A program made the position numbers and the translations under genes. From contig DATJVR010000027.1 in assembly GCA_035501735.1 (NCBI GenBank), forward strand, positions 1 through 64,000: a DNA stretch of 64,000 nt. Direction: 5' to 3'. Positions 9,040-18,239 of the stretch are shown piece after piece. The number at the start of each line of letters is the position of its first letter. The first letter of the stretch is position 1. The notes under the pieces are model-generated. The model did no database searches and had not been told where the DNA came from. It saw only the letters and a list, made by a program, of their open reading frames with translations. Source of the DNA: PNAI01 sp035501735 (GTDB taxonomy: Bacteria > Pseudomonadota > Alphaproteobacteria > Rhizobiales > Xanthobacteraceae).

Positions 9040-9795
9040 ATGCGCAGACTATTGCTGATTGCGAGCCTGCTTGCTTTGAGTGCCGGCACTGCGGGAGCTG
9101 CCGAAATCAAGGTCCTCACGGCCGGGGCTTACAAGCAGATCGTGCTCGCACTTCAACCCGATTTCGAGAAAAGGACAGGCCACACGCTCATCGTCGACAA
9201 TGGCACCGTCGGTCAGTTGACCAAGCGCATCGAAGAGGGCGAAGCGTTCGACGTCGTGATTGCTTCCCCTGGCGCGCTCGATGGCCTCGCCAAGAAAGGT
9301 AAAATAGTCCCGGGCATCAGGGTTGTTCTCGCTCGCGTCGGGGTCGGTGTCATGGTCAGAGAGGGCGCCCCGAAACCGGACATTCCGACCGTCGAGGCAT
9401 TTAAGAAATCGCTGCTGGCCGCAAAGTCGGTCGCCTACATCGACCCGGCTTCAGGCGGATCAAGCGGCATCTATCTTGCGGGTCTGTTTGAGAAGCTGGG
9501 GATTGCCGACCAATTGAAGCCGAAGGCCAAGCTGATTTTCGGCGGTCTTGTGGCCGAGCACGTCGCCAAGGGCGAGGCGGAGATCGGCATTCATCAGATG
9601 AGTGAGATCGTGCCGGTAAAAGGTGTGACGCTGGTCGGCGCTCTGCCGGCTGAAATCCAGAACTTTACGACCTATGCCGGCGGCCTCGGTGCAGCGACCG
9701 GCGTGGCCGAGCCGGCCAAAGATTTGATCAGGACGCTTGCCGGGCCGGCGGCCGCACCGGTGCTTAAGTCGAAGGGGATGGCGCCGGCTTTGTGA
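9040..9795 (+). CDS. ModA-like extracellular solute-binding protein
   Basis: A 251-residue periplasmic binding protein of the type-2 fold, closest in appearance to the molybdate-binding ModA group. A signal peptide of about 21 residues ends at AGA. The mature start EIKVLTAGAYKQIVLALQPDFEKRTGH and the segment DVVIASPGALDGL fit ModA-like proteins. No ModB or ModC gene is adjacent, so the substrate and transporter are unknown; family members of this kind without partners are common in Rhizobiales. ATG 9040 is preferred to GTG 9037 because CAGGAG lies at a suitable distance upstream. Confidence 0.8.
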   Translation: MRRLLLIASLLALSAGTAGAAEIKVLTAGAYKQIVLALQPDFEKRTGHTLIVDNGTVGQLTKRIEEGEAFDVVIASPGALDGLAKKGKIVPGIRVVLARVGVGVMVREGAPKPDIPTVEAFKKSLLAAKSVAYIDPASGGSSGIYLAGLFEKLGIADQLKPKAKLIFGGLVAEHVAKGEAEIGIHQMSEIVPVKGVTLVGALPAEIQNFTTYAGGLGAATGVAEPAKDLIRTLAGPAAAPVLKSKGMAPAL

Positions 9796-9822
9796 CCGTC
9801 CGAGGTCGATGGGTCATCGGGT

Positions 9823-9987
9823 TTAGCGCTCGGAACTGTCCCACGCGACGCGTGGAATATCCGACCGGCTGATACCGATATCTGCGAGTTCGCGGTCGCC
9901 CAGCTGATTGAGCTCCCGGAGGTTCGAATTATAGCGCCGCCATTGTCGCAGGAAGCGCAGGATCTGAGACAGCAACATTGTAATCAT
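9823..9987 (-). CDS. DUF1127 small protein
   Basis: A short protein of about 54 residues with the DUF1127 signature in its C-terminal half: LRELNQLGDRELADIGISRSDIPRVAW. The N-terminal part is an amphipathic or basic helix (LLSQILRFLRQWRRYNSN). Proteins of this family are abundant in alphaproteobacteria; some have been linked to RNA turnover and to phosphate or carbon metabolism, but the role of this copy cannot be read from sequence. The frame stays open upstream to 10101, yet the first 38 residues there do not resemble the family, so the ATG at 9987 (or 9978) is preferred. Confidence 0.82.
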   Translation of the reverse strand: MITMLLSQILRFLRQWRRYNSNLRELNQLGDRELADIGISRSDIPRVAWDSSER

Positions 9988-10161
9988 CCTTTTGAATCTG
10001 AAGGGGGAATCCCCCGAGTTTGGGACTTGATATAAGTCCAACCTGTGCATTGCAAAAGTGTTTCTGCTGCGATGCAGCATTGCACTATCCGCATGACTCA
10101 AATCAGCAAAACGTTAAGGGGATTGGGGGTCGAGGGGCGAAAGGACTTCCGCCGAATTGCC

Positions 10162-12234
10162 TCAGAGGCAGGTTTCGTTCGGGGAAGTGGTGGCTCCCGC
10201 CGACCCGCACGGAATGCGCTTTTCCAGTCGCTGGATGCGCTTTTTCGCATCCGCTTGTGCCGCGATGTCGAAGATCGATCTTGGCGTCAATTCGATCGCC
10301 TTGCGCAGATCTGCGGCTGCCAGGTCGATCTTGCCCTGTTTTTCGTAGATCGCCGCGCGCGTGCGGTAGCTCTCGATGACATTGCCGTCGATTTCGATGG
10401 CCTGATCCAAATCGGCAAGGGCATGCTCGAGATCCGCCCTTTTGATCCATACCAGAGCGCGAGTCGTCAGCGCCTCGGCATTGCGCGGGTGGATCGCAAG
10501 TGCGCGGTCGAGATCGGCAAGCGCCGCATTCAATTCGTTTTTGGTGAAATTGGCCCGCGCCCGTTGCAAATAGATAAAGGCTTCGTCGCTGGATTTGTTC
10601 GCGAGGGCCAGATCGAAGGCGGCAATGGCGCGATCCGGCTGATTGGTGGCGAGCATGGCCAAGCCGCGGCCCAGAAATGCCTGCGCATTGTTCGGATCGA
10701 CCTCGAGCGTGCGGTCGAAGTCCGCCGTAGCTTCGGTGAAGCGGCCTTTGAGGACCAAACAGATGCCTCGGTTCGCCAGCGCCTCGACAAATCGTGGATT
10801 GACCGAGAGCGCGCGGTCGAACTCCGCGATCGCTTTGTCGCATTGGTGTTGCATCTGATACACCCTGCCGCGTCCGGACAATGACGGTGCGTGCCTCGGG
10901 TTTATGGCTAGCGCGCGATCATATTCGGCCAGCGCCGCCGGGAGATCGTTCTTGAGGCGGAATATGATGGCGCGATCTGCCATCGCGTCGGTGTTTTTCG
11001 GATCGATCTCGATGACGCGGTCAAAGCTCGCGAGCGCCTCATCGAACCGTTTCATGGAAACGAGTACGAATCCCCGCAAAGTCAGCAGTAATGGATCGCG
11101 CTCCTTCAGCTTGATTGCCTGATCCAGGTCCGCCAGTGCTAGTTCATGCTGTTTGACTTGATTGCGGGACATGCCCCGCAGGCGCAGCGCCGCAATATTG
11201 TTCGGTTCCTTTTCCAAGGCAGAGCTGGCCGCGGCGATGGCCGCTTCGTATTGCTTGGTATTGAAAGCCCTGGCTGCCTCCTGGACCAAACGCACGACCT
11301 CCGGATTGGACGATATGGCCTGCGAGATCCCCGACGGTGCGCTCCCTATGGAAGGCGCGGCCGGATTGGCCGGACGGGTAGACGATCCAACGCGCTCGAG
11401 CTCTGCCTTGGTGGCGAGCGCAATCGCTCTTGCCTCATGCGCGTTTTTGTCGTTCGGTGAAATCGCCAACGCCGCATCGAGATCGGCAATAGCCCGGTCA
11501 AGGTCTCCCTTGGAACTGAAGATCTGAGCGCGGCCGACATAATAGACATATATCCTCGGCGCGATCGCGATGGCCCGGCTCATGTCGGACAGTGCGAGAT
11601 CAAGCTTGCCGAGCCGCTGTTGCAGCAGGCCGCGATAATAGAATGCGTTTGCATTGTTGGCGCTGATCGCGATGGCCCGATCAAAGTCGGCGATCGCCCG
11701 CTCGTAATTGGCCATCTGCGTATGGATGAGGCCGCGCGTGGCATAGGCCGCCGAGTTATCGGGCCGCAGTTCGAGCGCACGGTCGTAGTCGCTCAGCGCG
11801 AGGGCCCATTCGCGTTTTTCGGCCTGCAGAGTCCCCCGTGAGGCATAGGCATTGAAATTCTTGGGATCGATCTCCAGTACGGTATTGAAATCCGCCAGCG
11901 CCAGATCCGGCTGTCTCTTGCGAAGATAGACTTCGCCGCGTACCAGCAATACTTCGACTGATCGTGGCGACCGCGCCAGCGCCTCATTCAGGTCGGCGAG
12001 GGCCTGCTCGACCAGTCCCTGACGAAAATATGAGCCTCCGCGATAGATATACGCCTTCGTCACATCGGCGGGACTGCGCGTGTTCTCGGTGATGATGTTG
12101 GTGCAGCCCGCTGCGATCTTCTTGATGTCGCGCGACAGGCAATCGTCCCACGCATCGGCAAACGACGGCGTGACAAAAGAAGCGAGCAATGCGACGGCCG
12201 CGCATGGCCTCAACAAAAAAGTTCGCTGGAACAT
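10162..12234 (-). CDS. Large secreted TPR-repeat protein
   Basis: A protein of about 690 residues made almost wholly of tetratricopeptide repeats of 34 residues. A signal peptide (MFQRTFLLRPCAAVALLASF...FADA) points to the periplasm or outer membrane. Many repeats show the consensus pattern, for example AIADFDRAIAISANNANAFYYRG and ALADLDQAIEIDGNVIESYRTRA. Roughly 15 or more repeats are visible in two blocks, split near residue 300 by a Ser/Pro/Ala-rich linker. TPRs bind other proteins; no catalytic domain is seen. ATG 12234 is chosen because it starts the signal peptide, although the frame is open to 12312. It stands alone between a DUF1127 gene and a binding-protein gene. Confidence 0.85.
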   Translation of the reverse strand: MFQRTFLLRPCAAVALLASFVTPSFADAWDDCLSRDIKKIAAGCTNIITENTRSPADVTKAYIYRGGSYFRQGLVEQALADLNEALARSPRSVEVLLVRGEVYLRKRQPDLALADFNTVLEIDPKNFNAYASRGTLQAEKREWALALSDYDRALELRPDNSAAYATRGLIHTQMANYERAIADFDRAIAISANNANAFYYRGLLQQRLGKLDLALSDMSRAIAIAPRIYVYYVGRAQIFSSKGDLDRAIADLDAALAISPNDKNAHEARAIALATKAELERVGSSTRPANPAAPSIGSAPSGISQAISSNPEVVRLVQEAARAFNTKQYEAAIAAASSALEKEPNNIAALRLRGMSRNQVKQHELALADLDQAIKLKERDPLLLTLRGFVLVSMKRFDEALASFDRVIEIDPKNTDAMADRAIIFRLKNDLPAALAEYDRALAINPRHAPSLSGRGRVYQMQHQCDKAIAEFDRALSVNPRFVEALANRGICLVLKGRFTEATADFDRTLEVDPNNAQAFLGRGLAMLATNQPDRAIAAFDLALANKSSDEAFIYLQRARANFTKNELNAALADLDRALAIHPRNAEALTTRALVWIKRADLEHALADLDQAIEIDGNVIESYRTRAAIYEKQGKIDLAAADLRKAIELTPRSIFDIAAQADAKKRIQRLEKRIPCGSAGATTSPNETCL

Positions 12235-12405
12235 CGAAGGCTCGTCGTATTTGACTAAAAAGAAAACGCTGTCGTGTTGCTCAAACCCACCCGAACGAAC
12301 TGAGAGAGACATTATAACAGCGGTGAAAATAAGGACAATTTGTCAAACGGCCTTATTCAAAGCATGCTTATTCAAAGACCCCCTGGGTGATTACCGTTAA
12401 TTGGC

Positions 12406-13413
12406 TCAGCTTCCATTTGTGCCGTGGATTTCCGGAAAGAAATAATCCTTCCAGCTGGCTGGCACGTCTTTCATCATCCCGTTCGTAACCATGAAGCGCG
12501 CAAACTTCATGGTGTTTTCGGGCGTCATGGTCCACCGCACCTGCGGACCGGAAACCACGCGATCGACGAAATCGAGCGAAAGTTTCGATTTGGAATCGCT
12601 GATCCAGAGCGCAGCAGCGGCGCGCCGATCCTTGTTGACGATATCGGTCGCTTCCTCCATGGCCGCATACAGCGCCTTGTAGAGCGCTGGATTGCCGTTG
12701 CGGAAACGCGCCGAGGTCCAGGCGACCGTGAATGTGTGCGGTCCTTCCATGACGTCATAGGAATTGAGCACGGTCGTGATGCCGGGTTTTTCGAGCTGCT
12801 GATTCTGGAACGGCGGCACGCTGAAAACGTTGTTGATCTCGCCGCCGCCGCTCAGCAGCGCGATGGTCGCATCCGGCGGCGTCATCGAAACGGTCAGCGT
12901 ATCGAGCTTGCCGAAGTTGGCCGGTCCGAATGCCTTTGCCGCAGCCATCTGCAGCATGATGGCCTGGATCGAGACCTTCACGGCCGGCAGCGCGATCCGA
13001 TCGGTATCCTTGAGATCCGCGATCGTCTTGATCGTCGGACTGCGGGTGTTCATGAGAAACGGCTGCGAACTCATCGCCGAAATGCCGCGCACTTCGTTCG
13101 GCGTACCCTTCGTCTTCGACCACAGCAGCAACAGCCCCGGCGTTCCACCCGATCCGACATCGATCTGTCCAGCCAGCAGCGCGTCGTTGATGGCGGCTGG
13201 GCCGTTGAACACGTGCCAGGACACTTTCACCTCGGGAATGCCTAAAGCCCTCGCATGTTTCTCGATGAGCTGCTGGTGCTCCATGACGTTGAACTGCAGG
13301 TAACCCATGGAAAATTGCCGAGCGAGCCGGATCTCCGGCACTTGCGCGTCGGCCGGAGCGGCCGCCAGCGCCAGGAGCGCCGCCAGCAGAATTTTTGCAT
13401 TGCGAAAGACCAT
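12406..13413 (-). CDS. ABC-type nitrate/sulfonate-like substrate-binding protein
   Basis: A 335-residue periplasmic binding protein of the NMT1/TauA/SsuA type. A signal peptide ends at ADA near residue 24. The motif FSMGYLQFNVMEHQQLIEKHA and the block INDALLAGQIDVGSGGTPGLLLLWSKTKG match family members that bind sulfonates, nitriles or related small molecules. No permease or ATPase gene lies beside it, so it is an orphan and its ligand is unknown. It is divergent from the Ntn-hydrolase gene, with about 140 bases between them. Confidence 0.85.
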   Translation of the reverse strand: MVFRNAKILLAALLALAAAPADAQVPEIRLARQFSMGYLQFNVMEHQQLIEKHARALGIPEVKVSWHVFNGPAAINDALLAGQIDVGSGGTPGLLLLWSKTKGTPNEVRGISAMSSQPFLMNTRSPTIKTIADLKDTDRIALPAVKVSIQAIMLQMAAAKAFGPANFGKLDTLTVSMTPPDATIALLSGGGEINNVFSVPPFQNQQLEKPGITTVLNSYDVMEGPHTFTVAWTSARFRNGNPALYKALYAAMEEATDIVNKDRRAAAALWISDSKSKLSLDFVDRVVSGPQVRWTMTPENTMKFARFMVTNGMMKDVPASWKDYFFPEIHGTNGS

Positions 13414-13552
13414 CGTCTTCCCCTGAGTGTGTTTGCGGCAAGGACACTAGCAGTTTCGATCCATGCCGCCTATTCCTGCATGGCTGCTGCCTCGTTAGCT
13501 TCGCTTTGATATATTTGGGGCAGATAGGTCGAGCCCATCAGAAGCGAGAGCG

Positions 13553-14629
13553 ATGTCGGATCTGACGCCCATTCCCATCATCGACGTCCGGACCGGCGGC
13601 ACGTTGCGCCATGCCCGCGAAGGCGAGGCGAGCGCGCGCGGCCTGCGTGACGCTTGCCTCGGATGGTTCCCTGCCGCGTGTCGGCCGATCTTGCCGCTGC
13701 TCGACCATTTCGCGAAGCGTTGGTTGATGCGCTCCCGCTCGCCCTATGTGGAGGAAATCGGCGCGATCGCAACTGTGCTTGGGATTCCTGGCGTCTGGTT
13801 TCTCAACGGCTCATATCAATGGTGCTGCACGGCACTGGCGTGCGAGCAGGGTCACGCGCCCTGGCTCGTCCGCACGCTTGACTGGCCATTTCCCGGTCTC
13901 GGCCGCTACGTGGAGATCGCGCATATGCGCGGACCCGCCGGCGATTTCTACAATGTCACATGGCCGGGTTACGTGGGCGCCTTGACCGCGCTTGCACCCG
14001 GACGTTTTGCCGCCGCCATCAATCAGGCGCCGATGAAACGCCGCACCCACGGCCGTCTGTTTCGCCTCTACGATTTTGCCGCCAATGCGCTCGACACAGC
14101 CATGCGCGTGCGCGAGATCCCGCCCGATCAGTTGCTGCGCCAGGCCCTGGAAACCTGCCGCGATTTTGCTGAAGCCAGACACCAATTGGAGATCACGCCG
14201 GTCGCGCGCCCGGTGATCTTCACGCTCGTTGGCTGCACGCCCGGTGAACGTTGCGTGATCGAACGCACCGAGCACGGCGCGCAGACGCGGCTGAACGAAA
14301 CGTCGGCGGCTAACGACTGGCTCAACGTCTCGACCGAATGGGAAGCGCGTATCGGCGGTGGAAGGATTTTCGCCAGCACATTCGAAGAGGCCGCGCAGAA
14401 CAGCCGCGACCGTCGTCAGGCGCTCGCCGCATGGTCCGGGCGCTTCGGGGATGACGGTTTTGCCTGGGTCACGCCGCCCGTGCTCAATCCGTTCACCCGC
14501 ATTGCCGTTGAGATGTGCCCGGCCACTGGCGTGCTCCGTGCCGTCGGTTACGAGCCAATCCCGGGCCAGGAATTGCCGGAGCCGGTAACTTTGCCCTGCG
14601 AGGTGCAGGCCGCGCGGGTTGCTGCTTGA
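13553..14629 (+). CDS. Ntn-type linear amide C-N hydrolase (acid ceramidase/NAAA-like)
   Basis: A 358-residue protein resembling N-terminal-nucleophile amidases such as acid ceramidase and N-acylethanolamine amidase. In those enzymes a proenzyme is cut to expose a catalytic Cys. Here the candidate is Cys92 in WCCTALACEQG, followed by the conserved arginine and aspartate segment VRTLDW (residues 106-111) and later by NVTWPGYVGALTAL and AINQAPM, which resemble the family core. About 91 residues would form the propeptide. There is no clear signal peptide, unlike the lysosomal relatives. The substrate is not predictable. It lies alone between divergent and convergent neighbours. Confidence 0.72.
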   Translation: MSDLTPIPIIDVRTGGTLRHAREGEASARGLRDACLGWFPAACRPILPLLDHFAKRWLMRSRSPYVEEIGAIATVLGIPGVWFLNGSYQWCCTALACEQGHAPWLVRTLDWPFPGLGRYVEIAHMRGPAGDFYNVTWPGYVGALTALAPGRFAAAINQAPMKRRTHGRLFRLYDFAANALDTAMRVREIPPDQLLRQALETCRDFAEARHQLEITPVARPVIFTLVGCTPGERCVIERTEHGAQTRLNETSAANDWLNVSTEWEARIGGGRIFASTFEEAAQNSRDRRQALAAWSGRFGDDGFAWVTPPVLNPFTRIAVEMCPATGVLRAVGYEPIPGQELPEPVTLPCEVQAARVAA

Positions 14630-14641
14630 TGGCCTGCCGTC

Positions 14642-14947
14642 CTAGAAGACGCTCGCCACATCGCTCGTCGTGCCGACGATCGAAGGCGTTGCATGGGCGG
14701 CTTCGCCGCTCGCCAGCGCGGCCTGGATCTTCTCGATCAGCGCGAGCGCGGACTCCCGCGAAATCTCGACCGCCACCCGCTCGCGCGCACCATCGGCCTC
14801 GCAGACGAAGTCGATTCCGAGCGCATGATCGAGCGGCGCGTGATAGGGATGATCGAAGTACACGTTGGCGGTGTCGATCTTCATCCAGCCGTTTGGACCT
14901 TTCGCGCTGCCGGTCAAACGAGCCTTTTCGACGATATACGAGCACAT
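14642..14947 (-). CDS. Conserved small protein, DUF6295-like
   Basis: A 101-residue protein beginning MCSYIVEKARLTGSAKGP, with the central segment TANVYFDHPYHAPLDHALGIDF. These match my recollection of the DUF6295 family, whose members begin MC and carry a HPFHAPxxH-like histidine cluster. The function is unknown; the paired histidines suggest a possible metal site, which is inference only. A strong AGGGGAG ribosome-binding site precedes the ATG. The gene is 24 bases downstream of the dienelactone hydrolase-family gene on the same strand, so the two are probably co-transcribed. Confidence 0.7.
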   Translation of the reverse strand: MCSYIVEKARLTGSAKGPNGWMKIDTANVYFDHPYHAPLDHALGIDFVCEADGARERVAVEISRESALALIEKIQAALASGEAAHATPSIVGTTSDVASVF

Positions 14948-14971
14948 GATTGTCTCCCCTGATAGGCGGCT

Positions 14972-15721
14972 TCAGCCCGCGAGATGCTTTTTGAAAAACG
15001 CAAAGACCTTGTTCCAGCCGTCCGCCGCCTGTTCGGCGCGGTAGGCCGGCCGCGACGTATTGAAGAACGCGTGCCCGGCGCCGTCGTAGCGGTGAAACTC
15101 ATAATTCTTCTTGAGCTGCTTGAGCTTTGCTTCCGTGCGGTTGACCTGATCGGCCGTGGGATTTTCGTCGTCGTTGCCGAAAATGCCGAGCAGCGGGCAG
15201 GCGAGCTTCTCGCTCAACTCGATCGGCGCCACCGGCCGCTTGGCATTCAAGGCTTTCGGATCGTCCACGATCACGTTGCCGCCCCAGCAATCGACCGCGG
15301 CATCGATGCCGGGCACCGTGCAGGCGGCGAGATAGCAATGCCGGCCGCCGGAACAAAAGCCGATCGCTCCAACTTTGCCATTCGCGTTCTTTTGTGCGCG
15401 CAGATAGGCGATGGAGCCCGCCACGTCCCCCATGATCTGCGCGTCGGGAACCCCGCCTGTCGCGCGCACGCGCGCGCCCACGTCGTCCGGCGTGCCTGGG
15501 CCTTCGCGGAAATAGAAATGCGGTGAGATCACGGCATAGCCGTGGTGCGCGAATTTGCGGACCACCTCCGTGATCCATTCATCCCATCCCGGCAAGTGAT
15601 GGATCACCACCACGCCCGGAAAAGTTCCCGAACGGGTGGGCCGCGCATAATAGGCCTCACCCTGATCGCCATTGTAGCCGCGGAACGATACGGTTTCAGC
15701 AATCAGACCCTGATGCGACAT
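14972..15721 (-). CDS. Dienelactone hydrolase-family protein
   Basis: A 249-residue alpha/beta hydrolase of the dienelactone hydrolase group. The nucleophile elbow is GFCSGG, with Cys as in genuine dienelactone hydrolases. The histidine block is near the C-terminus in GAGHAFFNTSRPAYRAEQAADGW, and the aspartate is likely in GIFGNDDENPT. The early segment YYARPTRSGTFPGVVVIHHLPGWDEW is typical. Family members open the lactone ring of dienelactones in chloroaromatic degradation, but many act on other esters, so the substrate here is open. It leads the DUF6295-like gene by 24 bases. Confidence 0.88.
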   Translation of the reverse strand: MSHQGLIAETVSFRGYNGDQGEAYYARPTRSGTFPGVVVIHHLPGWDEWITEVVRKFAHHGYAVISPHFYFREGPGTPDDVGARVRATGGVPDAQIMGDVAGSIAYLRAQKNANGKVGAIGFCSGGRHCYLAACTVPGIDAAVDCWGGNVIVDDPKALNAKRPVAPIELSEKLACPLLGIFGNDDENPTADQVNRTEAKLKQLKKNYEFHRYDGAGHAFFNTSRPAYRAEQAADGWNKVFAFFKKHLAG

Positions 15722-15810
15722 TCATTCCCCCTCACGACCCATGCAATCGCGTGCAGCTTTTCTCTCGACAATTTCCGGACGCGCGACAATATGGAGCGGA
15801 GAAGTTATCC

Positions 15811-16515
15811 ATGCCTATCCCAAAGGCTTTGTTCTTTGATGTGTTTGGCACGCTGGTGGACTGGCGAACCAGCATAGCGCGCGAAGCGCGATTGATCCTT
15901 GAACCGCTGGGCCACAAACTCGATTGGCTTGCCTTTGCCGACGCCTGGCGTGGCGAATACCAGCCGGCCATGGAAGAAATCCGGTCCGGCCGCCGGCCTT
16001 TCTGCAAGCTCGACGTTTTGCATCGGCGCAACCTGGAAACGATCCTCTCGCGCTTCAAGATTTCCGGACTGCCGGAAGCGACGCTGGTGAACCTCAATCT
16101 CGCCTGGCATCGCCTCGATGGCTGGCCGGATTCGGCGCCGGCCCTTGCGCGGCTCAAGCGCTCATACTGGCTGGCGCCGGTGTCCAACGGAAATATTGCG
16201 CTGATGGTGGATCTTGCGCGCCGCAACTCATTTCCGTGGGATGCCATCCTCGGCTCGGAGATCGCCGGCGATTTCAAGCCCAAGCCGCGCGTCTATCTTG
16301 CCGCCTGCGAAGCCTTCGCTCTTGCGCCGGGCGATTGCATGATGGTGGCCGCTCATTCCAACGATTTGGCGCATGCGGCGAAATGCGGGTTGCAGACCGC
16401 CCATATTGCGCGTCCGAACGAGCACGGCCCTGGCCGCGGCGAGACCGCTCCAACTGTACCGGTTGATTTTGCCGCCGCAGACCTCAAGGACCTCGCGGCA
16501 AAACTTGGCGCATGA
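15811..16515 (+). CDS. Haloacid dehalogenase type II-family hydrolase
   Basis: A 234-residue HAD-superfamily protein of the (S)-2-haloacid dehalogenase type II group. Motif I is FFDVFGTLVDW, with the nucleophile Asp10. Motif II is VSNGNI, motif III includes the lysine in DFKPKPRVY, and motif IV is MMVAAHSNDLAHAAKCGLQTAHIARP, which ends with the characteristic AHxxDLxxA. These residues are those of enzymes that release halide from 2-haloalkanoic acids, though many homologues have unknown substrates. ATG 15811 fits the family N-terminus; the frame extends upstream to 15751 without similarity. It is divergent from the dienelactone hydrolase gene, which makes a dehalogenation role plausible but unproven. 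Confidence 0.85.
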   Translation: MPIPKALFFDVFGTLVDWRTSIAREARLILEPLGHKLDWLAFADAWRGEYQPAMEEIRSGRRPFCKLDVLHRRNLETILSRFKISGLPEATLVNLNLAWHRLDGWPDSAPALARLKRSYWLAPVSNGNIALMVDLARRNSFPWDAILGSEIAGDFKPKPRVYLAACEAFALAPGDCMMVAAHSNDLAHAAKCGLQTAHIARPNEHGPGRGETAPTVPVDFAAADLKDLAAKLGA

Positions 16516-16596
16516 CGAACCTTCGATTCAACCGGCGGGGCGATCACGGTCACGTAAGTGGTGCGTCAACCCTCGCCATGCTACTCGCTTGTTCGC

Positions 16597-17496
16597 ATGA
16601 GACATCCGCTGAAAGTCTGGCGCGACCCCGCCAACAATCTATCGCTGCTGCGAATTATCGCGCTGGCGTGTCTGCTTGCGCCGTTGCTCAAGGCCCTCTA
16701 CGACGCCCATGAGATCCTCAATGGCGCGCGCCCCATCAACGACCTGATCCATCGCGCCGGCTTTTGGGCGATCGTCTTTCTGCTGGTCACGGTTTCGGTG
16801 TCGCCCTTGCGCCGGATCGCGCGCTTCAATCAGCTTCTCGATGTGCGGCGCATGCTCGGCGTCGGCACATTCACCTATGCCTTCGCGCATATCCTGCTGT
16901 TTGCGGCCGACAAGATGTTCAGCCTGACCATGGTGGTAGGCGAAATTTTGTTCCGCGTTTACCTGACCATCGGTTTCGTCGCCTTGCTTGGTCTGACCGC
17001 GCTCGCGGCGACATCAACCGACGGCATGGTGCGCTGGCTCGGCGTCAAGCGCTGGCAACGGCTGCATCAGGCGGTCTACCTGATTGCCATTTTGGCGCTG
17101 ATCCATTTTTTCCAGCAGAACAAGGCCGATGTCTCGGTCCCGACCATCGCTGCCGGCCTGTTTGGCTGGCTGATCGGCTACCGGCTGCTGGTCAAATTTC
17201 GCAATACCCGAGCGGAACCGCCATCCTGGATGCTGCTCGCGCTCACCCTTGTGATGACCGTGCTCACCTTTATTTGCGAGGCGATCGGGATCGCAATTGT
17301 ATTCCACGTATCGCCCATGCGGGTTCTGCAATCGGCATTTGATTTTGAATGGGACATGATACGGCCCGGCTGGTACGTGCTCGCCGTGGGTCTTGGTGTC
17401 GTGCTGCTCGATCTCGTGCGCGCACGATTTGCCAAGCCGAGGCGCGTGACCGGCGCGCCGAAGGCCACGCTCGCCACGCAAAAGCGCGCCGGTTGA
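16597..17496 (+). CDS. MsrQ-like ferric reductase-type heme membrane protein
   Basis: A 299-residue integral membrane protein with about six transmembrane helices and a ferric reductase-like core, similar to MsrQ, the heme b subunit that feeds electrons to the periplasmic methionine sulfoxide reductase MsrP. Likely heme-ligand histidines are in the helices around FAHILLF, RLHQAVYLI and ALIHFF. The segments SPLRRIAR and RRMLGVGTFTYAFAHILLF are typical of the family. No msrP gene is adjacent, so the partner is unknown. ATG 16597 begins the family-like region; an upstream GTG at 16558 is also in frame. Confidence 0.8.
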   Translation: MRHPLKVWRDPANNLSLLRIIALACLLAPLLKALYDAHEILNGARPINDLIHRAGFWAIVFLLVTVSVSPLRRIARFNQLLDVRRMLGVGTFTYAFAHILLFAADKMFSLTMVVGEILFRVYLTIGFVALLGLTALAATSTDGMVRWLGVKRWQRLHQAVYLIAILALIHFFQQNKADVSVPTIAAGLFGWLIGYRLLVKFRNTRAEPPSWMLLALTLVMTVLTFICEAIGIAIVFHVSPMRVLQSAFDFEWDMIRPGWYVLAVGLGVVLLDLVRARFAKPRRVTGAPKATLATQKRAG

Positions 17497-17497
17497 A

Positions 17498-17872
17498 TTA
17501 CTTGTGGAAGTTGTCTCTGATCGCCGCGAAGTGACCGAATTGAGCGGTGTCTTTCGGCCCTTCATCCAACAGTGCGAGAATTTGCACGCAAGGGATCGCG
17601 CCCAGCGGCAAGACCAGACCGCTATCGTTGTCGAACGCCGAGCGTTGGCACACATCGCCGAAAAGCGGCGTGAAGATGATCGAGCCGACGCGCGACTGCC
17701 GTCCAAACACGAATTCCCCTTCGCGCGTGATTTGCTCGCTGCCGGTCGTGAAGTACAGGAGCGACGCTATGGCCCAAACAAAGATAGCGACCATGAGCGG
17801 GGCGCGCGAGAGATCGCGGCGGGCCGCTTTGGTTTTGGCATAGCGCGTTCTCTTGTGCGTGATCGATACCAT
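17498..17872 (-). CDS. Hypothetical single-pass membrane protein
   Basis: A 124-residue protein that I do not recognise. A basic N-terminus (MVSITHKRTRYAKTKAARRDLSRA) precedes one membrane segment at about residues 26-43 (LMVAIFVWAIASLLYFTT), followed by a roughly 80-residue soluble part with one Cys in FGDVCQR and another in AIPCVQ. Those two cysteines could be periplasmic. The stop is one base after the convergent MsrQ-like gene. It reads as a real gene because codon use is ordinary and the protein has a coherent membrane topology; no function is proposed. Confidence 0.6.
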   Translation of the reverse strand: MVSITHKRTRYAKTKAARRDLSRAPLMVAIFVWAIASLLYFTTGSEQITREGEFVFGRQSRVGSIIFTPLFGDVCQRSAFDNDSGLVLPLGAIPCVQILALLDEGPKDTAQFGHFAAIRDNFHK

Positions 17873-18239
17873 GGACTTTCTTCCATCGAAACAACGGTAC
17901 TTTAACCTCGCGCATCTTTCCGATCGATTTTCGAAATTGGGAAAATTGTCTGTAATGAGTTCAAGGCCCGTAATTTACCGACCGTTGACCACGTGCGGGG
18001 TGTCTCCCTCTGTCGACAACCGCCACGGCCATCCTGGTTCGAATGCGCGGCGTGTCTTGCGCAGGCGGCGGTAAATGAACGCCAGATGAACAGCAGAAAA
18101 ATTATGCACGTTTCGTATGATTTAATTCGGTCAAAGTCTGCGCTATGAGTCTTGTCTCGGGGTGCACGGAGACGACTGCCGGCTTGGGGGGCGGCTCGGA
18201 GAGACCGCAACACACCTCGCTCATTCAGGAGAACTCAAG
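17873..18239. other. Intergenic region, 367 bases
   Basis: This stretch separates the divergent hypothetical membrane protein gene and the PsiF-like gene and should hold both promoters. Its left half is clearly richer in A and T than the flanking genes. The only specific element I can point to is a CAGGAG ribosome-binding site just before 18240. No RNA gene or repeat is evident. Confidence 0.4.

Noticed and set aside
18074..18239. Possible riboswitch before the PsiF-like gene (G-rich purine blocks)
   Set aside because: No conserved core of a known class could be matched.
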